Origin: Phyllobacterium sophorae
GTDB lineage: Bacteria > Pseudomonadota > Alphaproteobacteria > Rhizobiales > Rhizobiaceae
Length of the DNA stretch: 64,000 nucleotides
NCBI RefSeq assembly: GCF_003010965.1
Contig: NZ_PGGM01000004.1
Coordinates: 248,001-312,000, forward strand
Direction: 5' to 3'
In this document: in pieces, positions 1-9,092 of the stretch
Layout of the letters: every line of letters begins with the position of its first letter
Position numbering within the stretch: the first letter of the stretch is position 1
Translations under genes and position numbers: made by a program
The notes under the pieces: model-generated
What the model was told of the DNA's origin: nothing
The model's database searches: none
Seen by the model: only the letters and a program-made list of their open reading frames with translations

Positions 1-76
1 ATATACAAATGCTCTTCCGGACTCAGAGGTCGCTCACGGCCTGCGGCCCATATCGAAATTATCAAGGACCCAAATC

Positions 77-1495
77 ATGCAGCAAGCTGACATCGGATTG
101 ATCGGCCTCGGCGTCATGGGCGCCAATCTGGCGCTCAATATCGCTGAAAACGGTTATCGCGTCGCGGTTTTCAACAGAACTGTGGCAAAGACCCGCGAGT
201 TCTACGAAGAAGCAGGTTCCCTGCAGGACAAGATCATACCGTGCGAAACGCTGGAAGAATTGGCCAAGAACATCCGCGCGCCGCGTCCGATCATCCTGAT
301 GGTCAAGGCGGGCGAAGCCGTCGACGAGCAGATCGCCGCATTGAAGCCGTTCCTCGCCAAGGACGACATCATCATCGACGCGGGCAATGCGAACTTCCAT
401 GACACGGTCCGCCGCCTGGCCGAACTTGGACCCAATGATCCGACATTTGTCGGCATGGGCGTTTCCGGCGGTGAAGAAGGCGCGCGTCATGGCCCGTCTA
501 TCATGGTTGGCGGCACGCCGGAATCCTATGCGCGTATCGAGCCCGTCCTGACGGCGATCTCGGCTAAATACGAAGGCGAATCCTGTTCGGCTCTGCTCGG
601 TCCCGATGGCGCCGGCCATTTCGTCAAGACCATCCACAACGGCATCGAATATGCCGACATGCAGATGATCGCCGAAGTCTATGGCGTGCTGCGCGATGGT
701 CTCGGCCTTACTCCCCCGGACATCGGCAGGATATTCGAAAAATGGAATGCCGGTCCCCTGAATTCCTATCTGATCGAGATCACCGCCAAGGTTTTGCTGG
801 CGACAGACAAGAAGACGGGCAAGCCTGCCGTCGACGTCATCCTCGACAGCGCCGGCCAGAAGGGCACTGGCCGCTGGGCCGCGATCGAGGCGCAAATGCT
901 CGGCATACCCGCGACCGCCATCGAGGCCGCCGTCGCCGCCCGTTCAATCTCATCGCTCATCAAGGAGCGTAGCGAGGCTTCGAAAGCCTATGGCAATCTC
1001 GATGGCGCCAGGCTTGCGAACAGCGACGCCGATTTCATCGACACGCTGGAACGAGGCCTTCTCGCCGGGAAGATCGCTGCCTATGCGCAGGGCTTCGACG
1101 TGATGGCAGGTGCATCGAAGGAGCACGGCTGGAATATCCCGCTTGCCACGACGGCGCGCATCTGGCGCGCTGGCTGCATCATCCGCTCGCAGTTCCTCGA
1201 CCAGATCGCCGCGGCTTTCGAAGGCAGCGAAGGCAAGAACCTTCTGCTCGCGCCAGCCTTCGTCGAACGGATGAAGGCCGGTTCGAAGTCACTGCGCCAG
1301 ATCGTTGCGCAGGCGGCTCTTGCGGGTCTGCCGACCCCGGCGCTCTCTGCCGCGCTGAATTATTTCGACGGCTACCGCCAGGCGCGCGGCACCGCCAACC
1401 TCATCCAGGCACAGCGCGATTTCTTCGGCGCACATGGTTTCAAGCGTCTCGGCGAGGAAGGCGACTTCCACGGTCCTTGGTCGGATATCGGTTAA
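77..1495 (+). CDS. gnd: 6-phosphogluconate dehydrogenase, decarboxylating
   Basis: Oxidises 6-phosphogluconate to ribulose 5-phosphate and CO2 with NADP+, in the cytosolic oxidative pentose phosphate pathway. The 472-residue product has the usual length. A Rossmann motif with glycines at 10, 12 and 15 opens the protein. SGGEEGARHGPS lies at 130-141, HFVKTIHNGIEY at 181-192 with the catalytic lysine K184 and glutamate E191, and the family signature ILDSAGQKGTGRW at 255-267. The ATG at 77 follows an AAGGA ribosome site. The first 76 bases of the window show no gene. A hairpin follows the stop. The family assignment is secure; NADP rather than NAD use is inferred from the family. Confidence 0.97.
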   Translation: MQQADIGLIGLGVMGANLALNIAENGYRVAVFNRTVAKTREFYEEAGSLQDKIIPCETLEELAKNIRAPRPIILMVKAGEAVDEQIAALKPFLAKDDIIIDAGNANFHDTVRRLAELGPNDPTFVGMGVSGGEEGARHGPSIMVGGTPESYARIEPVLTAISAKYEGESCSALLGPDGAGHFVKTIHNGIEYADMQMIAEVYGVLRDGLGLTPPDIGRIFEKWNAGPLNSYLIEITAKVLLATDKKTGKPAVDVILDSAGQKGTGRWAAIEAQMLGIPATAIEAAVAARSISSLIKERSEASKAYGNLDGARLANSDADFIDTLERGLLAGKIAAYAQGFDVMAGASKEHGWNIPLATTARIWRAGCIIRSQFLDQIAAAFEGSEGKNLLLAPAFVERMKAGSKSLRQIVAQAALAGLPTPALSAALNYFDGYRQARGTANLIQAQRDFFGAHGFKRLGEEGDFHGPWSDIG

Positions 1496-1558
1496 CTGCG
1501 TCAACAGACCGGGTACTCTGAGTGGCGACTGTCTACAGGACGGAGACAATGTATCAAG

Positions 1559-1589
1559 CGGGAGACGGGTTTAACTATCCCGGCTCCCG
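1559..1589. other. Intergenic hairpin downstream of gnd
   Basis: CGGGAGACGGG (1559-1569) pairs with CCCGGCTCCCG (1579-1589) with one mismatch, around a 9-base loop. No T-tract follows on the + strand, so it is not a canonical intrinsic terminator. It may slow transcription or protect the gnd mRNA 3' end. Confidence 0.45.
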
Positions 1590-1655
1590 CGACATATGCA
1601 GGACATGGAAAAGCAACCAAGTGGTGCGGATGACGCCGCACTGGAGAAGTTAGAC

Positions 1656-2273
1656 ATGTCAATCAATAGCTATCGGCATCGCATCCACAAGGCCGAACAG
1701 CCGGGCAGCCCGCTGCTGTTCGTTTTTCACGGCACGGGCGGCGATGAAAACCAGTTCTTCGATTTCGGCCGGCGCTTGCTGCCGGACGCCACGATCGTAT
1801 CGCCGCGCGGCGATGTATCGGAACATGGCGCATCGCGCTTTTTCCGCCGCACGGGCGAAGGCGTCTACGATATGGACGACCTCGCCGCGCGCACGGGCAC
1901 CATGGCGCAATACATCCGGGCTCACAAGGACAGTGCGAAGCCCGCGACTGTGATCGGCCTTGGCTATTCCAATGGAACGAATATCCTGGCTTCGGTGATG
2001 CTGTCGCAACCCGAACTGTTCGACGCAGCGATATTGATGCACCCATTGATACCGTGGAAACCGGCCGCGCAAACCGGGCTTGCCGGCAAACACGTATTGA
2101 TCACCGCCGGGCAAAGGGACCCGATCTGTCCGCCGGAACTGACCCAATCCTTTGCCGATTATCTGATCTCGCAGGAGGTTGAGACCGACCTTTTCTGGCA
2201 TCCAGGCGGGCACGAAATCCAGCAGGGTGAAGTGACGGCGATTGAAAATTTCGTCCGCAAAAATGCCCGTTAA
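1656..2273 (+). CDS. Alpha/beta hydrolase, phospholipase/carboxylesterase family
   Basis: A 205-residue serine hydrolase of the compact carboxylesterase / dienelactone-hydrolase-like family. The fold markers are the oxyanion-hole strand FVFHGTGGDEN near residues 22-32, the nucleophile elbow GYSNG with S105, the acid in AGQRDP (D155) and the base in GGHEI (H186). The reading frame is open from an ATG at 1596, but the ATG at 1656 has GGAGAAG six bases upstream and starts where the fold begins, so it is preferred. Related proteins (MhqD type) act in quinone or ester detoxification; no substrate can be read here. A strong terminator follows. Confidence 0.85.
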   Translation: MSINSYRHRIHKAEQPGSPLLFVFHGTGGDENQFFDFGRRLLPDATIVSPRGDVSEHGASRFFRRTGEGVYDMDDLAARTGTMAQYIRAHKDSAKPATVIGLGYSNGTNILASVMLSQPELFDAAILMHPLIPWKPAAQTGLAGKHVLITAGQRDPICPPELTQSFADYLISQEVETDLFWHPGGHEIQQGEVTAIENFVRKNAR

Positions 2274-2279
2274 ACAAAA

Positions 2280-2308
2280 ACCGGCCCAAATGGGGCCGGT
2301 CCTTTTTT
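2280..2308 (+). terminator. Rho-independent terminator after the esterase gene
   Basis: ACCGGCCC pairs with GGGCCGGT around a short AT-rich loop and is followed by CCTTTTTT. It begins seven bases after the stop codon at 2273. Confidence 0.88.
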
Positions 2309-2323
2309 CTAAAGGCCTTTTGA

Positions 2324-2439
2324 GAATTCACGCTGATGAGGCAGCTGGGCTGATTTTCGAGAACCGGAGCGCAGTGGACTTTTGGGTCCATGAGCACCGG
2401 AAGCAGAGAAAATCGCATCAGATGTCCATCAGGGTGAAG
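2324..2439. repeat. Dispersed structured intergenic repeat, copy A
   Basis: This stretch matches 27056-27163 over its whole length. Both copies read GAGGCAGCTGG, then a T-rich step, then CGAGAACCGGAGCGCAGT, GGTCCATGAGCAC, GGAAGC, GCATCAGAT and TCAGG. The centre can fold on GTGGAC/GTCCAT inside CCGGAGC/GCACCGG. Both copies lie between the 3' ends of convergent genes. From memory, similar elements are scattered through Mesorhizobium-type genomes, but I cannot name a family with certainty. Confidence 0.7.
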
Positions 2440-2455
2440 AGATCAAAAGGTCTCT

Positions 2456-3070
2456 TTACATTGAAAACCGCAGCGACACAGGCAGTACTCTCGTCGCCCG
2501 CGATGAACGGCGGCCTCGTGGCGTGAGCAATCCGTGCGCACCGTCAAGGTGGCCCTGCTTTAGTTCCAGCGCCAGAAAACGGCGGCGCTCGACCGGACCA
2601 GGCATGGCAAGGCCTGACGTGTTCGCACCGCTGAAACCAAAACGCTCGTAATATTCCGGATCACCCACCAGGATGATCGCGCCGTGGCCAAGGCGTGCGG
2701 CCTCGGCCGTCGCATGATGCATCAGTGCCGCGCCGATGCCCTGCCCCTTGACCGAAGGATCGACGGCCAAAGGTCCGAGCAGGAGCGCACGCACCGGTTT
2801 GCCTGCCGCGTCGTGTCCGGCCTGGATGTCCCAAAGGCGCACCGTGCCCAGCAATGTGCCGTCTTCGCCGCGCGCGACAAAGGCAAGGCCCGCGGAAGGC
2901 AGCCGGCCGCGCCGCAGCTTTTCCGACGACTTGCGGCGGCGGCCCTCGCCCATGGCGCGATCCAGCAAAGCTTCGCGTGCCCGTTCGTCCTGCACGGTTT
3001 CGTTGAGGATAATGCAAGCCTGCAATCCATCCGGATGCAGATTGTGTTCGATGAAGTCTACTGCGCTCAT
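2456..3070 (-). CDS. GNAT family N-acetyltransferase, YhbS-like
   Basis: Predicted acetyl-CoA-dependent acyltransferase of the YhbS type (COG3153); acceptor unknown. The acetyl-CoA-binding motif A is visible as VDPSVKGQGIGAALMHHA, followed by the family feature VGDPEYYERFGF. The frame extends to a TTG at 3082, but the ATG at 3070 (MSAVDFIEHNL) is the natural start and gives 204 residues. The tail after GAHGLLTP is an arginine- and serine-rich stretch not usual for the family and may be a relaxed C-terminus or an old frameshift. It is convergent with the esterase, with repeat copy A between them. Confidence 0.85.
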   Translation of the reverse strand: MSAVDFIEHNLHPDGLQACIILNETVQDERAREALLDRAMGEGRRRKSSEKLRRGRLPSAGLAFVARGEDGTLLGTVRLWDIQAGHDAAGKPVRALLLGPLAVDPSVKGQGIGAALMHHATAEAARLGHGAIILVGDPEYYERFGFSGANTSGLAMPGPVERRRFLALELKQGHLDGAHGLLTPRGRRSSRATRVLPVSLRFSM

Positions 3071-3155
3071 TGTCTTGACCAATCAATCATAAAGGTGCGT
3101 CAACGCCGCCCGGCACGAGAGGCCGGGACAGCTTTTGCAACGGGGCAAAAACCCC

Positions 3156-4289
3156 TTAAATGACGTATGATCGGAGGGGTTCAAACCCGTTGAAGGCGAC
3201 TGCCGAGTAGGTCGTGGTGTAGGCGCCAGTTCCCTCGATCAGCACCTCATCGCCAATGGTCAGCGAAATGGGGAGCGGATAGGGGTTCTTTTCGTACATC
3301 ACGTCGGCCGAGTCACAGGTCGGGCCTGCAAGGACGCAAGGCTCGCTGCGGTCGCCATCGCGCGGCGTGGTGATCTGGTAACGGATTGCCTCATCCATCG
3401 TCTCGGCGAGACCGCCGAACTTGCCGATGTCGAGATAGACCCAGCGTACATTGTCGTTGTCGGCCTTCTTCGACACGAGAACGACTTCTGCCTTGATCAC
3501 GCCGGCGTTGCCGACCATGCCGCGGCCTGGCTCGATGATGGTCTCGGGCAGGCGGTTGCCGAAATGCTTGCTCAATGCCTGGAAGATCGCCTGACCATAG
3601 GCCTGGGCGGTCGGCACGTCCTTGAGGTAACGGGTCGGGAAACCGCCGCCCATATTGACCATCTTCAGCGTGATGCCTTCCTTGGCGAGCGTATCGAAGA
3701 CCTGCTTCGCATCGCCGAGCGCACGATCCCAGGCGGCCAGATCCGTCTGCTGCGAACCGACATGGAACGATACGCCATAGCTGTCGAGGCCGAGCTTCTG
3801 CGCAGCCCGCAGCACGTCGACGGCCATTGCCGGCACGCAGCCGAACTTGCGCGACAGCGGCCATTCGGCGCCGGCCCCGTCGGTCAGGACACGGCAGAAC
3901 ACGCGCGAGCCGGGAGCTGCGCGGGCGACCTTCTCGACTTCCTCGACGCAATCGACGGCATAAAGACGAATGCCGAGTTCGAAGGCACGCGCGATATCGC
4001 GTTCCTTCTTGATCGTGTTGCCGAAGGAGATGCGGTCAGCCGTCGCGCCGGCATCGAGTGCCATTTCGACTTCGGCAACCGATGCCGTGTCGAAGTTCGA
4101 ACCGAGAGAGGCGAGCAGACGCAGGATTTCCGGCGCAGGATTGGCCTTCACCGCATAGAAGATCTTCGATTCCGGCAGCGCCATCTCGAAATTATGAAAA
4201 TTTTCCCGAACCACCTCGAGATCAAGCACCATGCAGGGGCCATTCGGGCGTCGTGTATTGATGAAGTCGAGGATGCGCTGTGTAGCCAT
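3156..4289 (-). CDS. speF: Ornithine/lysine decarboxylase, PLP fold III
   Basis: Decarboxylates ornithine (often lysine too in this lineage) to putrescine or cadaverine. It is the eukaryotic-like, alanine-racemase-fold enzyme typical of alphaproteobacteria, 377 residues. The PLP lysine is K48 in FYAVKANP. SFHVGSQ is at 174-180, the glycine loop MGGGFP near 213-218, the phosphate site EPGR at 253-256 and the catalytic cysteine C325 in GPTCDSAD. A leader of several hundred bases with multiple hairpins precedes it, as expected for the speF RNA motif. Together with homospermidine synthase at 18947-20392 it would feed homospermidine production. Confidence 0.94.
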   Translation of the reverse strand: MATQRILDFINTRRPNGPCMVLDLEVVRENFHNFEMALPESKIFYAVKANPAPEILRLLASLGSNFDTASVAEVEMALDAGATADRISFGNTIKKERDIARAFELGIRLYAVDCVEEVEKVARAAPGSRVFCRVLTDGAGAEWPLSRKFGCVPAMAVDVLRAAQKLGLDSYGVSFHVGSQQTDLAAWDRALGDAKQVFDTLAKEGITLKMVNMGGGFPTRYLKDVPTAQAYGQAIFQALSKHFGNRLPETIIEPGRGMVGNAGVIKAEVVLVSKKADNDNVRWVYLDIGKFGGLAETMDEAIRYQITTPRDGDRSEPCVLAGPTCDSADVMYEKNPYPLPISLTIGDEVLIEGTGAYTTTYSAVAFNGFEPLRSYVI

Positions 4290-4640
4290 CTTGGGTCTCC
4301 AATCCGTAGCGGCACTTGCGGCCGCCTTGATGCAAGTCTGAGGTCACGGGACGCACCCGATGGACCGCAGGGACAAAGTGCATGAGTCGGTCCAGCGCGA
4401 GGCCAGCCTTTGGAGATGCTGGAACCACGGGAAAGATTCATGCGGCGATGGATCAACGCTAAAGCCAGCGTAGATCCGCTTTGTCTGCCTTGGTTTGGAT
4501 GAACCCATCCGCACTACCGGCAATGAAGGTGTGCCTCTTCAGTAATCCCGGCTTATGGACAGCCGGAAGACACCAGAAAGGCCCGCACCGTCGTTGCTTC
4601 AGATGTCCTCAGCTTGGCAGTAGGCCGTCAAACTGACTGG
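4290..4640 (-). ncRNA. Structured 5' leader of ornithine decarboxylase, candidate speF RNA
   Basis: There is no gene in the 541 bases between the decarboxylase and the amidase. On the decarboxylase strand the leader contains clear helices: ACTTGC/GCAAGT (4314-4337), GGATC-ACGCT/AGCGT-GATCC with symmetric mismatches (4450-4477), and CCGGCT/AGCCGG (4548-4566). A conserved speF motif (Rfam) is known upstream of exactly this gene in alphaproteobacteria. The match is by position and structure, not by alignment, and the boundaries are approximate. Confidence 0.5.
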
Positions 4641-4830
4641 AGGGGTTAGTTCCAGGTACCATACCGTTTCCTCACCATAATGAAGATCGGCGGACACCCA
4701 TGGGCACGTGCGACTTTGGGCAAGCGCGATATAAGTCGAAACTTGTGTCCAATCAATGACAAATGTGGGTCTGGGCAAAATTTTTTATTCATTGAACAAC
4801 AAGGGGTAAATGCCCTAGAATCGTTGAACG

Positions 4831-6015
4831 ATGAGCACAATTCCCCCGCTGAACGCCCTGTTGGATTTACCCTCTGTTAACCTTGTCGCGGGCAGCGGCC
4901 CGCTGACGGGTGAAACCTTGGCGGTCAAGGACATATTTGACATCGCTGGTCTGGTCACCGGGGGCGGTAATCCGCAACGAGCCAGCGAATCATCTCCAGC
5001 AATCAAGACCGCCCCCGCGGTGCAGAGCCTGCTCGACGCCGGTGCCCATTTCATCGGCAAGACCCAGACCGACGAACTTGCCTTCTCCATGATGGGCCAG
5101 AACGCGCATTTTCCATACCCGGTCAATCCGGCTGCGCCTGACCGGGTTACCGGCGGCTCCTCCTCAGGTTCAGCCGCCGCTGTTGCAGGTGGTCTCGCCT
5201 CCATCGCTGTTGGCTCCGATACCGGCGGATCCATCCGCGCACCGGCAAGCTTCTGCGGCCTGATCGGCCTTCGCACAACCCACGGGCGCATATCCCTTGA
5301 AGGGACAATGCCGCTAGCCCCTTCGCTCGACACCTTCGGCTGGTTCGCCAGGGACATGGCCCTCTATGAACAGGTTGGATCGGTCCTGCTCGGCGCCGAC
5401 GCTTACGACTTCAGGCTCGATCGCCCGCTCTTCATACCCCTGCTGGAACATCTGCTCACCGGCGAGGCCGAAGACGCCGCCTACAGGGCTATGTACGGAG
5501 CCGTCTGCGCGCATCTCGGTCAGGCGCGTTCGGCCCGCCAGCCTACGGCATCCATGGACGACCTCTATCTTTGCCTGAGGCAGATTCAGGGTTTTGAAGC
5601 CTGGGCGGCACATGGCGCCTGGATCTCGGCAAAAGAGCGAAACCTTGGCCCCGCCGTCAAAGAGCGGTTCGAGTATGGTTCGACCATTAATCTTGCAACC
5701 TATAAGGCACAGATGAAGCGGCGCGACCTGTTCCGCAGCGAACTGGCGGACCTGTTGAAGGACGACGGCGTCATGGTCATGCCGACCGTTCCAAGCGCCG
5801 CTCCGCTCGTCTCCACGTCCTTTGACGATTCGCAAGCCTACCGCGAGCGCTGCGTCCGGTTGTTCTGCCTTTCCGGCCTGTCCGGCTTTCCCCAGATCAC
5901 TTTGCCGCTCGGGCAGGTGCATGGCGCGCCATTCGGCATTTCCCTGCTCGGACCGAAGGGCAGCGACCGCGCCTTGATCCGCCTCGGGCGCGACATTTTG
6001 GAAAAGGCAGCCTGA
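4831..6015 (+). CDS. Amidase signature family amidohydrolase
   Basis: Hydrolyses an amide bond with the Ser-cisSer-Lys triad. K33 is in AVKDIFD, the glycine/serine-rich signature GGSSSGSAAAV is at 108-118 with the cis-serine near 110, and the nucleophile S134 is in GSDTGGSIR. At 394 residues it is short for the family, as in small stand-alone amidases. The stop overlaps the start of the LysR regulator (TGATG at 6013-6017), so the two are probably translated together. The substrate is unknown; this is not a GatA, as gatB and gatC are absent nearby. Confidence 0.88.
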   Translation: MSTIPPLNALLDLPSVNLVAGSGPLTGETLAVKDIFDIAGLVTGGGNPQRASESSPAIKTAPAVQSLLDAGAHFIGKTQTDELAFSMMGQNAHFPYPVNPAAPDRVTGGSSSGSAAAVAGGLASIAVGSDTGGSIRAPASFCGLIGLRTTHGRISLEGTMPLAPSLDTFGWFARDMALYEQVGSVLLGADAYDFRLDRPLFIPLLEHLLTGEAEDAAYRAMYGAVCAHLGQARSARQPTASMDDLYLCLRQIQGFEAWAAHGAWISAKERNLGPAVKERFEYGSTINLATYKAQMKRRDLFRSELADLLKDDGVMVMPTVPSAAPLVSTSFDDSQAYRERCVRLFCLSGLSGFPQITLPLGQVHGAPFGISLLGPKGSDRALIRLGRDILEKAA

Positions 6016-6914
6016 TGGACACGCTCACCCGCATGCGCGCCTTTATCGACGTGGTCGAAGCCGAAGGGTTCTCGGCAGCGGCGCGCAAAATCGGGCGGTC
6101 CAAGGCGCTCCTGTCCAAATATGTTCGCGAACTGGAAGACGAGCTCGGTGCGCTGCTGCTCAACCGCACCACCAGACAATTCTCGCTGACGGAAGCGGGG
6201 CACACCTATTACCAGCGCGCCAGCGAGATCCTGCGTGAGGTTGAAAGCCTGCAGGAAGCTGTGCGCGAATCCAGCAGCGACATCAAGGGCCGCATCAAGA
6301 TTTCGGCGCCCCGTACGTTTGCCGATGCGGAAGTCGGTCAGTGTCTTGTCGATTTCTGCGCCGAACAGCCGGATATCGTTCTCGATGTGCGGCTGGACGA
6401 CCGCTTTGTCGATCTTGTCGAGGAAGGCTTCGATCTCGCCATCCGCATCACCCGCATGCAGGATTCCTCACTTATCGCCAAGCGCATCGCGCCATTTCAC
6501 GTCATCGCTTGCGGATCGCCCGCACTGATCGAGCGCGTCGGCAAGCCAGCACGGCCAGAACAGCTTGCGGGCCTCCCCTGCATCATCGACACCAACAATC
6601 GCACACGTAACGCCTGGCAGTTTCACAATGATGATGGCGCGCCTGTGTCCGTGCAGGTCTCGGGACCCATCGAAATTAACAGCCCGCTTTCGGCGCGTCG
6701 AGCGGCACTTGCCGGGCTTGGGTTTGCAATGCTGCCCGATTTCACCGCGCGGGCGGATATTGCAAGTGGCAGGCTGGTCGGCGTTCTCGAGCAATTCGTG
6801 CCGCGCGATGCCGGCATCTATGCCGTTTACCCGCATCGCCGGTACCTCCCGGCAAAAGTCCGCGTCCTTGTCGATTATCTGGCCAAGTGGTTTAAGGACA
6901 ACCGCAACGCATGA
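6015..6914 (+). CDS. LysR family transcriptional regulator
   Basis: A 299-residue LysR-type regulator. The N-terminal winged helix-turn-helix is clear (FIDVVEAEGFSAAARKIGR through LLNRTTRQFSLTEAG, residues 9-60), and the periplasmic-binding-protein-like effector domain fills the rest. Its ATG shares a base with the amidase stop, so it is co-transcribed and probably tuned to the amidase. LysR proteins more often lie divergent from their target; a same-strand overlap suggests autoregulation or control of the upstream amidase promoter. The effector is unknown. Confidence 0.92.
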   Translation: MDTLTRMRAFIDVVEAEGFSAAARKIGRSKALLSKYVRELEDELGALLLNRTTRQFSLTEAGHTYYQRASEILREVESLQEAVRESSSDIKGRIKISAPRTFADAEVGQCLVDFCAEQPDIVLDVRLDDRFVDLVEEGFDLAIRITRMQDSSLIAKRIAPFHVIACGSPALIERVGKPARPEQLAGLPCIIDTNNRTRNAWQFHNDDGAPVSVQVSGPIEINSPLSARRAALAGLGFAMLPDFTARADIASGRLVGVLEQFVPRDAGIYAVYPHRRYLPAKVRVLVDYLAKWFKDNRNA

Positions 6915-6982
6915 TTATGTTATATCGTCCCAATTTCGCCAAGTTCGGGATGTCCTGTGCAGCAACTCAAAAAGGGTCATCC

Positions 6983-7642
6983 ATGCACCAAAGATTCGCG
7001 GTTTTCATCGGCGCGCTCGCGGCGGGACTGACCTTCGCCACACCGGCCCATGTGCATCCGCACGTCTTTGCTGAAGCCCGCCTAGATATTACCATCAAAC
7101 CCGATGGAACCGTCGAAAAACTCGGCCATGTCTGGCGTTTCGACGATCTGTTCTCCTCGACGGTGCTCGTCGAGTTCGACAAGAACGCTGACATGAAGCT
7201 CGACGAAAAGGAGCTGGCGGATCTCGCCACCACGATCAGCCAATCCATATCCGAGTACGATTATTTTCAGGCCGTCATGCATGATGGCAAGAATATCGCC
7301 ATGGCCGCGCCGGCGCATCTGATGGCCGATTTCCAGAACAATCAATTGCTGATTATCTTCGAGAGCACACCCAAACAGCCGCTCAAGCTCGGCAAAAAGA
7401 CCAGCTTTGGCGTTTACGACCCCACCTTCTACACGGCCATCGACTACGTGAACGACACGGATATCCACGTTACCGGGCTGCCTGCCGGCTGCACGCAAAA
7501 GGTAGTGCGCCCTGACCCGGACGAAGCCATCGCCCAAAATCAAGGCACATTGACCGAAGCTTTCTTCAACGATCCCACCGGCACGAATATGTCGAAAATA
7601 TTCGCAACGCGGCTCGAAATCGAATGCGCCCAGAACGGGTGA
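6983..7642 (+). CDS. DUF1007 family exported protein
   Basis: A 219-residue exported protein of the DUF1007 family. The start at 6983 is chosen because AAAGGG lies just upstream and MHQRFAVFIGALAAGLTFA is a good signal peptide; the frame itself opens earlier at 6911. The mature protein begins with a histidine-rich HVHPHVF segment, suggesting metal binding. It lies 14 bases upstream of a NicO-type transporter, the usual genomic partner of DUF1007, so it probably assists Ni/Co handling at the periplasmic side. Its exact role is not established. Confidence 0.82.
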   Translation: MHQRFAVFIGALAAGLTFATPAHVHPHVFAEARLDITIKPDGTVEKLGHVWRFDDLFSSTVLVEFDKNADMKLDEKELADLATTISQSISEYDYFQAVMHDGKNIAMAAPAHLMADFQNNQLLIIFESTPKQPLKLGKKTSFGVYDPTFYTAIDYVNDTDIHVTGLPAGCTQKVVRPDPDEAIAQNQGTLTEAFFNDPTGTNMSKIFATRLEIECAQNG

Positions 7643-7656
7643 CAGAGGAATAGAAT

Positions 7657-8724
7657 ATGCAGAAAAGAACCCTGTTCGGCGCCCTGGCTCTCGTCGTGGT
7701 TCTCGGTGGTCATGCGCTGGCACAATCTTCGCTTGGCATCGGGTCGAACGAAGTTGCCATGCAGCCCACAGGTCCATTCAGCGAAATCATCCTCTGGATC
7801 AATGTCCAGCAGCGCAATTTCTATCTGGCCATGACCCACGCGCTCAAGGCCATGCGCGAAGATCCGTGGCAGGCATCGGTTCTCGTTGGCCTGTCCTTTC
7901 TTTACGGCATTCTCCACGCTGTTGGCCCCGGCCATGGCAAGGCTGTTATTTCCTCCTACATGCTGGCCAATGAGACGACGTTGAGGCGCGGCGTCCTCCT
8001 CTCCTTCGCATCGTCGATGCTGCAAGCGCTGACGGCGCTATTCATCATCGGCCTGACCTTTCTGGTGCTGCGCGGCACAACGGTTTCAATGGACGATGCG
8101 GCGCATTACATGGAAATGGCAAGCTTCGTGCTGATCATCGCTTTTGGTCTGTCGTTGCTGTGGCGCAAGGTGCCGCTGCTGTTCCGCCCGCGCGTCGCCC
8201 ATCTCATGCCTGAAAAGCACGGCCCGGTGCTGGCGGATCATCATCATGATCACCACCATCATGATCATCACGGCCATTCCCACGCCGCCCATAGCCACGA
8301 TCATCATCATGACCACGGCCACCACCATCATGATCATGCCGAGGGAGAAGTCTGCGCCACCTGCGGCCATTCGCACGCGCCGGACCCGGCGATGCTTGCC
8401 GGCGAATTCAACTGGAAGACCGCCTGGGCGGCAATAGTCGCGGTAGGCTTGCGTCCCTGCTCGGGCGCTTTGATCGTCCTGACCTTCTCACTGCTCAACG
8501 GCCTCATTCTTGGCGGTATCCTATCCGTCTTCGCCATGGCACTTGGCACGTTCATCACTGTCGCCATACTGGCAACACTGGCCGTCACGGCCAAGAATGT
8601 AGCGCTCAAGGTTTCCGGCGCCTCGGCGCTTTCGGGCCGGGTTCAAAACATCATCGAGGTTGGCGGCGCGCTGTTCATCGTGCTGTTCGGCGCGTTGCTC
8701 CTGACCGCATCGATACGGTTTTAG
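7657..8724 (+). CDS. Nickel/cobalt transporter, NicO/RcnA-like
   Basis: A 355-residue inner-membrane protein of the NicO family. It has an N-terminal signal-like segment, then helices including LYGILHAVGPGHGKAVISSYM with the family HAVGPGHGK motif, a very histidine-rich cytoplasmic loop (about residues 190-245), and a second membrane half with VGLRPCSGALIVLTF. The loop alternates H, D and G and ends in CATCGHSH, a likely metal-binding region. An AGAGGAA ribosome site precedes the ATG. With the upstream DUF1007 gene it forms a two-gene metal operon; whether it exports or imports Ni/Co cannot be decided from the sequence. Confidence 0.88.
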   Translation: MQKRTLFGALALVVVLGGHALAQSSLGIGSNEVAMQPTGPFSEIILWINVQQRNFYLAMTHALKAMREDPWQASVLVGLSFLYGILHAVGPGHGKAVISSYMLANETTLRRGVLLSFASSMLQALTALFIIGLTFLVLRGTTVSMDDAAHYMEMASFVLIIAFGLSLLWRKVPLLFRPRVAHLMPEKHGPVLADHHHDHHHHDHHGHSHAAHSHDHHHDHGHHHHDHAEGEVCATCGHSHAPDPAMLAGEFNWKTAWAAIVAVGLRPCSGALIVLTFSLLNGLILGGILSVFAMALGTFITVAILATLAVTAKNVALKVSGASALSGRVQNIIEVGGALFIVLFGALLLTASIRF

Positions 8725-8798
8725 TAGGTTTTTGGTCCGGAGCTGCGTAAAACCAATACTTGGAGCACTTCCATGGCCCGGAGAGAAATGGAAATGAC

Positions 8799-9008
8799 CT
8801 ACGACCGCTCATCCTCATGCTGTTTTCTTGCCCGCAGCCAGAAAACCAGGAAGAACCCGGCGACAAAAACCATCGCGAAGATACCGGCCGCAAGCGTCGA
8901 GCGTTCGCCGAGCGCCAGCATCAGCGTCGGCATCCAATAGGCCACAATGCCGAAGCCAAGCATGATGCAAGCAGCCGCTATCGCCGCATTACGGGTTTTC
9001 GGATCCAT
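8799..9008 (-). CDS. Small two-helix membrane protein
   Basis: A 69-residue product with two hydrophobic segments (residues 9-31 and 39-58) and a charged C-terminus (RARKQHEDERS). The ATG at 9008 has only a weak ribosome site. It reads convergently with the NicO gene. The codon pattern and membrane topology suggest a real gene; I do not recognise the family. Confidence 0.6.
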   Translation of the reverse strand: MDPKTRNAAIAAACIMLGFGIVAYWMPTLMLALGERSTLAAGIFAMVFVAGFFLVFWLRARKQHEDERS

Positions 9009-9092
9009 CGCGCTTCACAAGCCCTTCTTCAACGCCGGTTTGAAGTGGTTGTAACCTTGCTGTGCGGTAATGCAAGTGCACGAAAGGTCGAT

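Noticed and set aside
8086..8376. Methionine-rich antisense frame opposite the NicO His-rich loop
   Set aside because: Complement of CAT/CAC codons gives ATG/GTG; a composition artefact.
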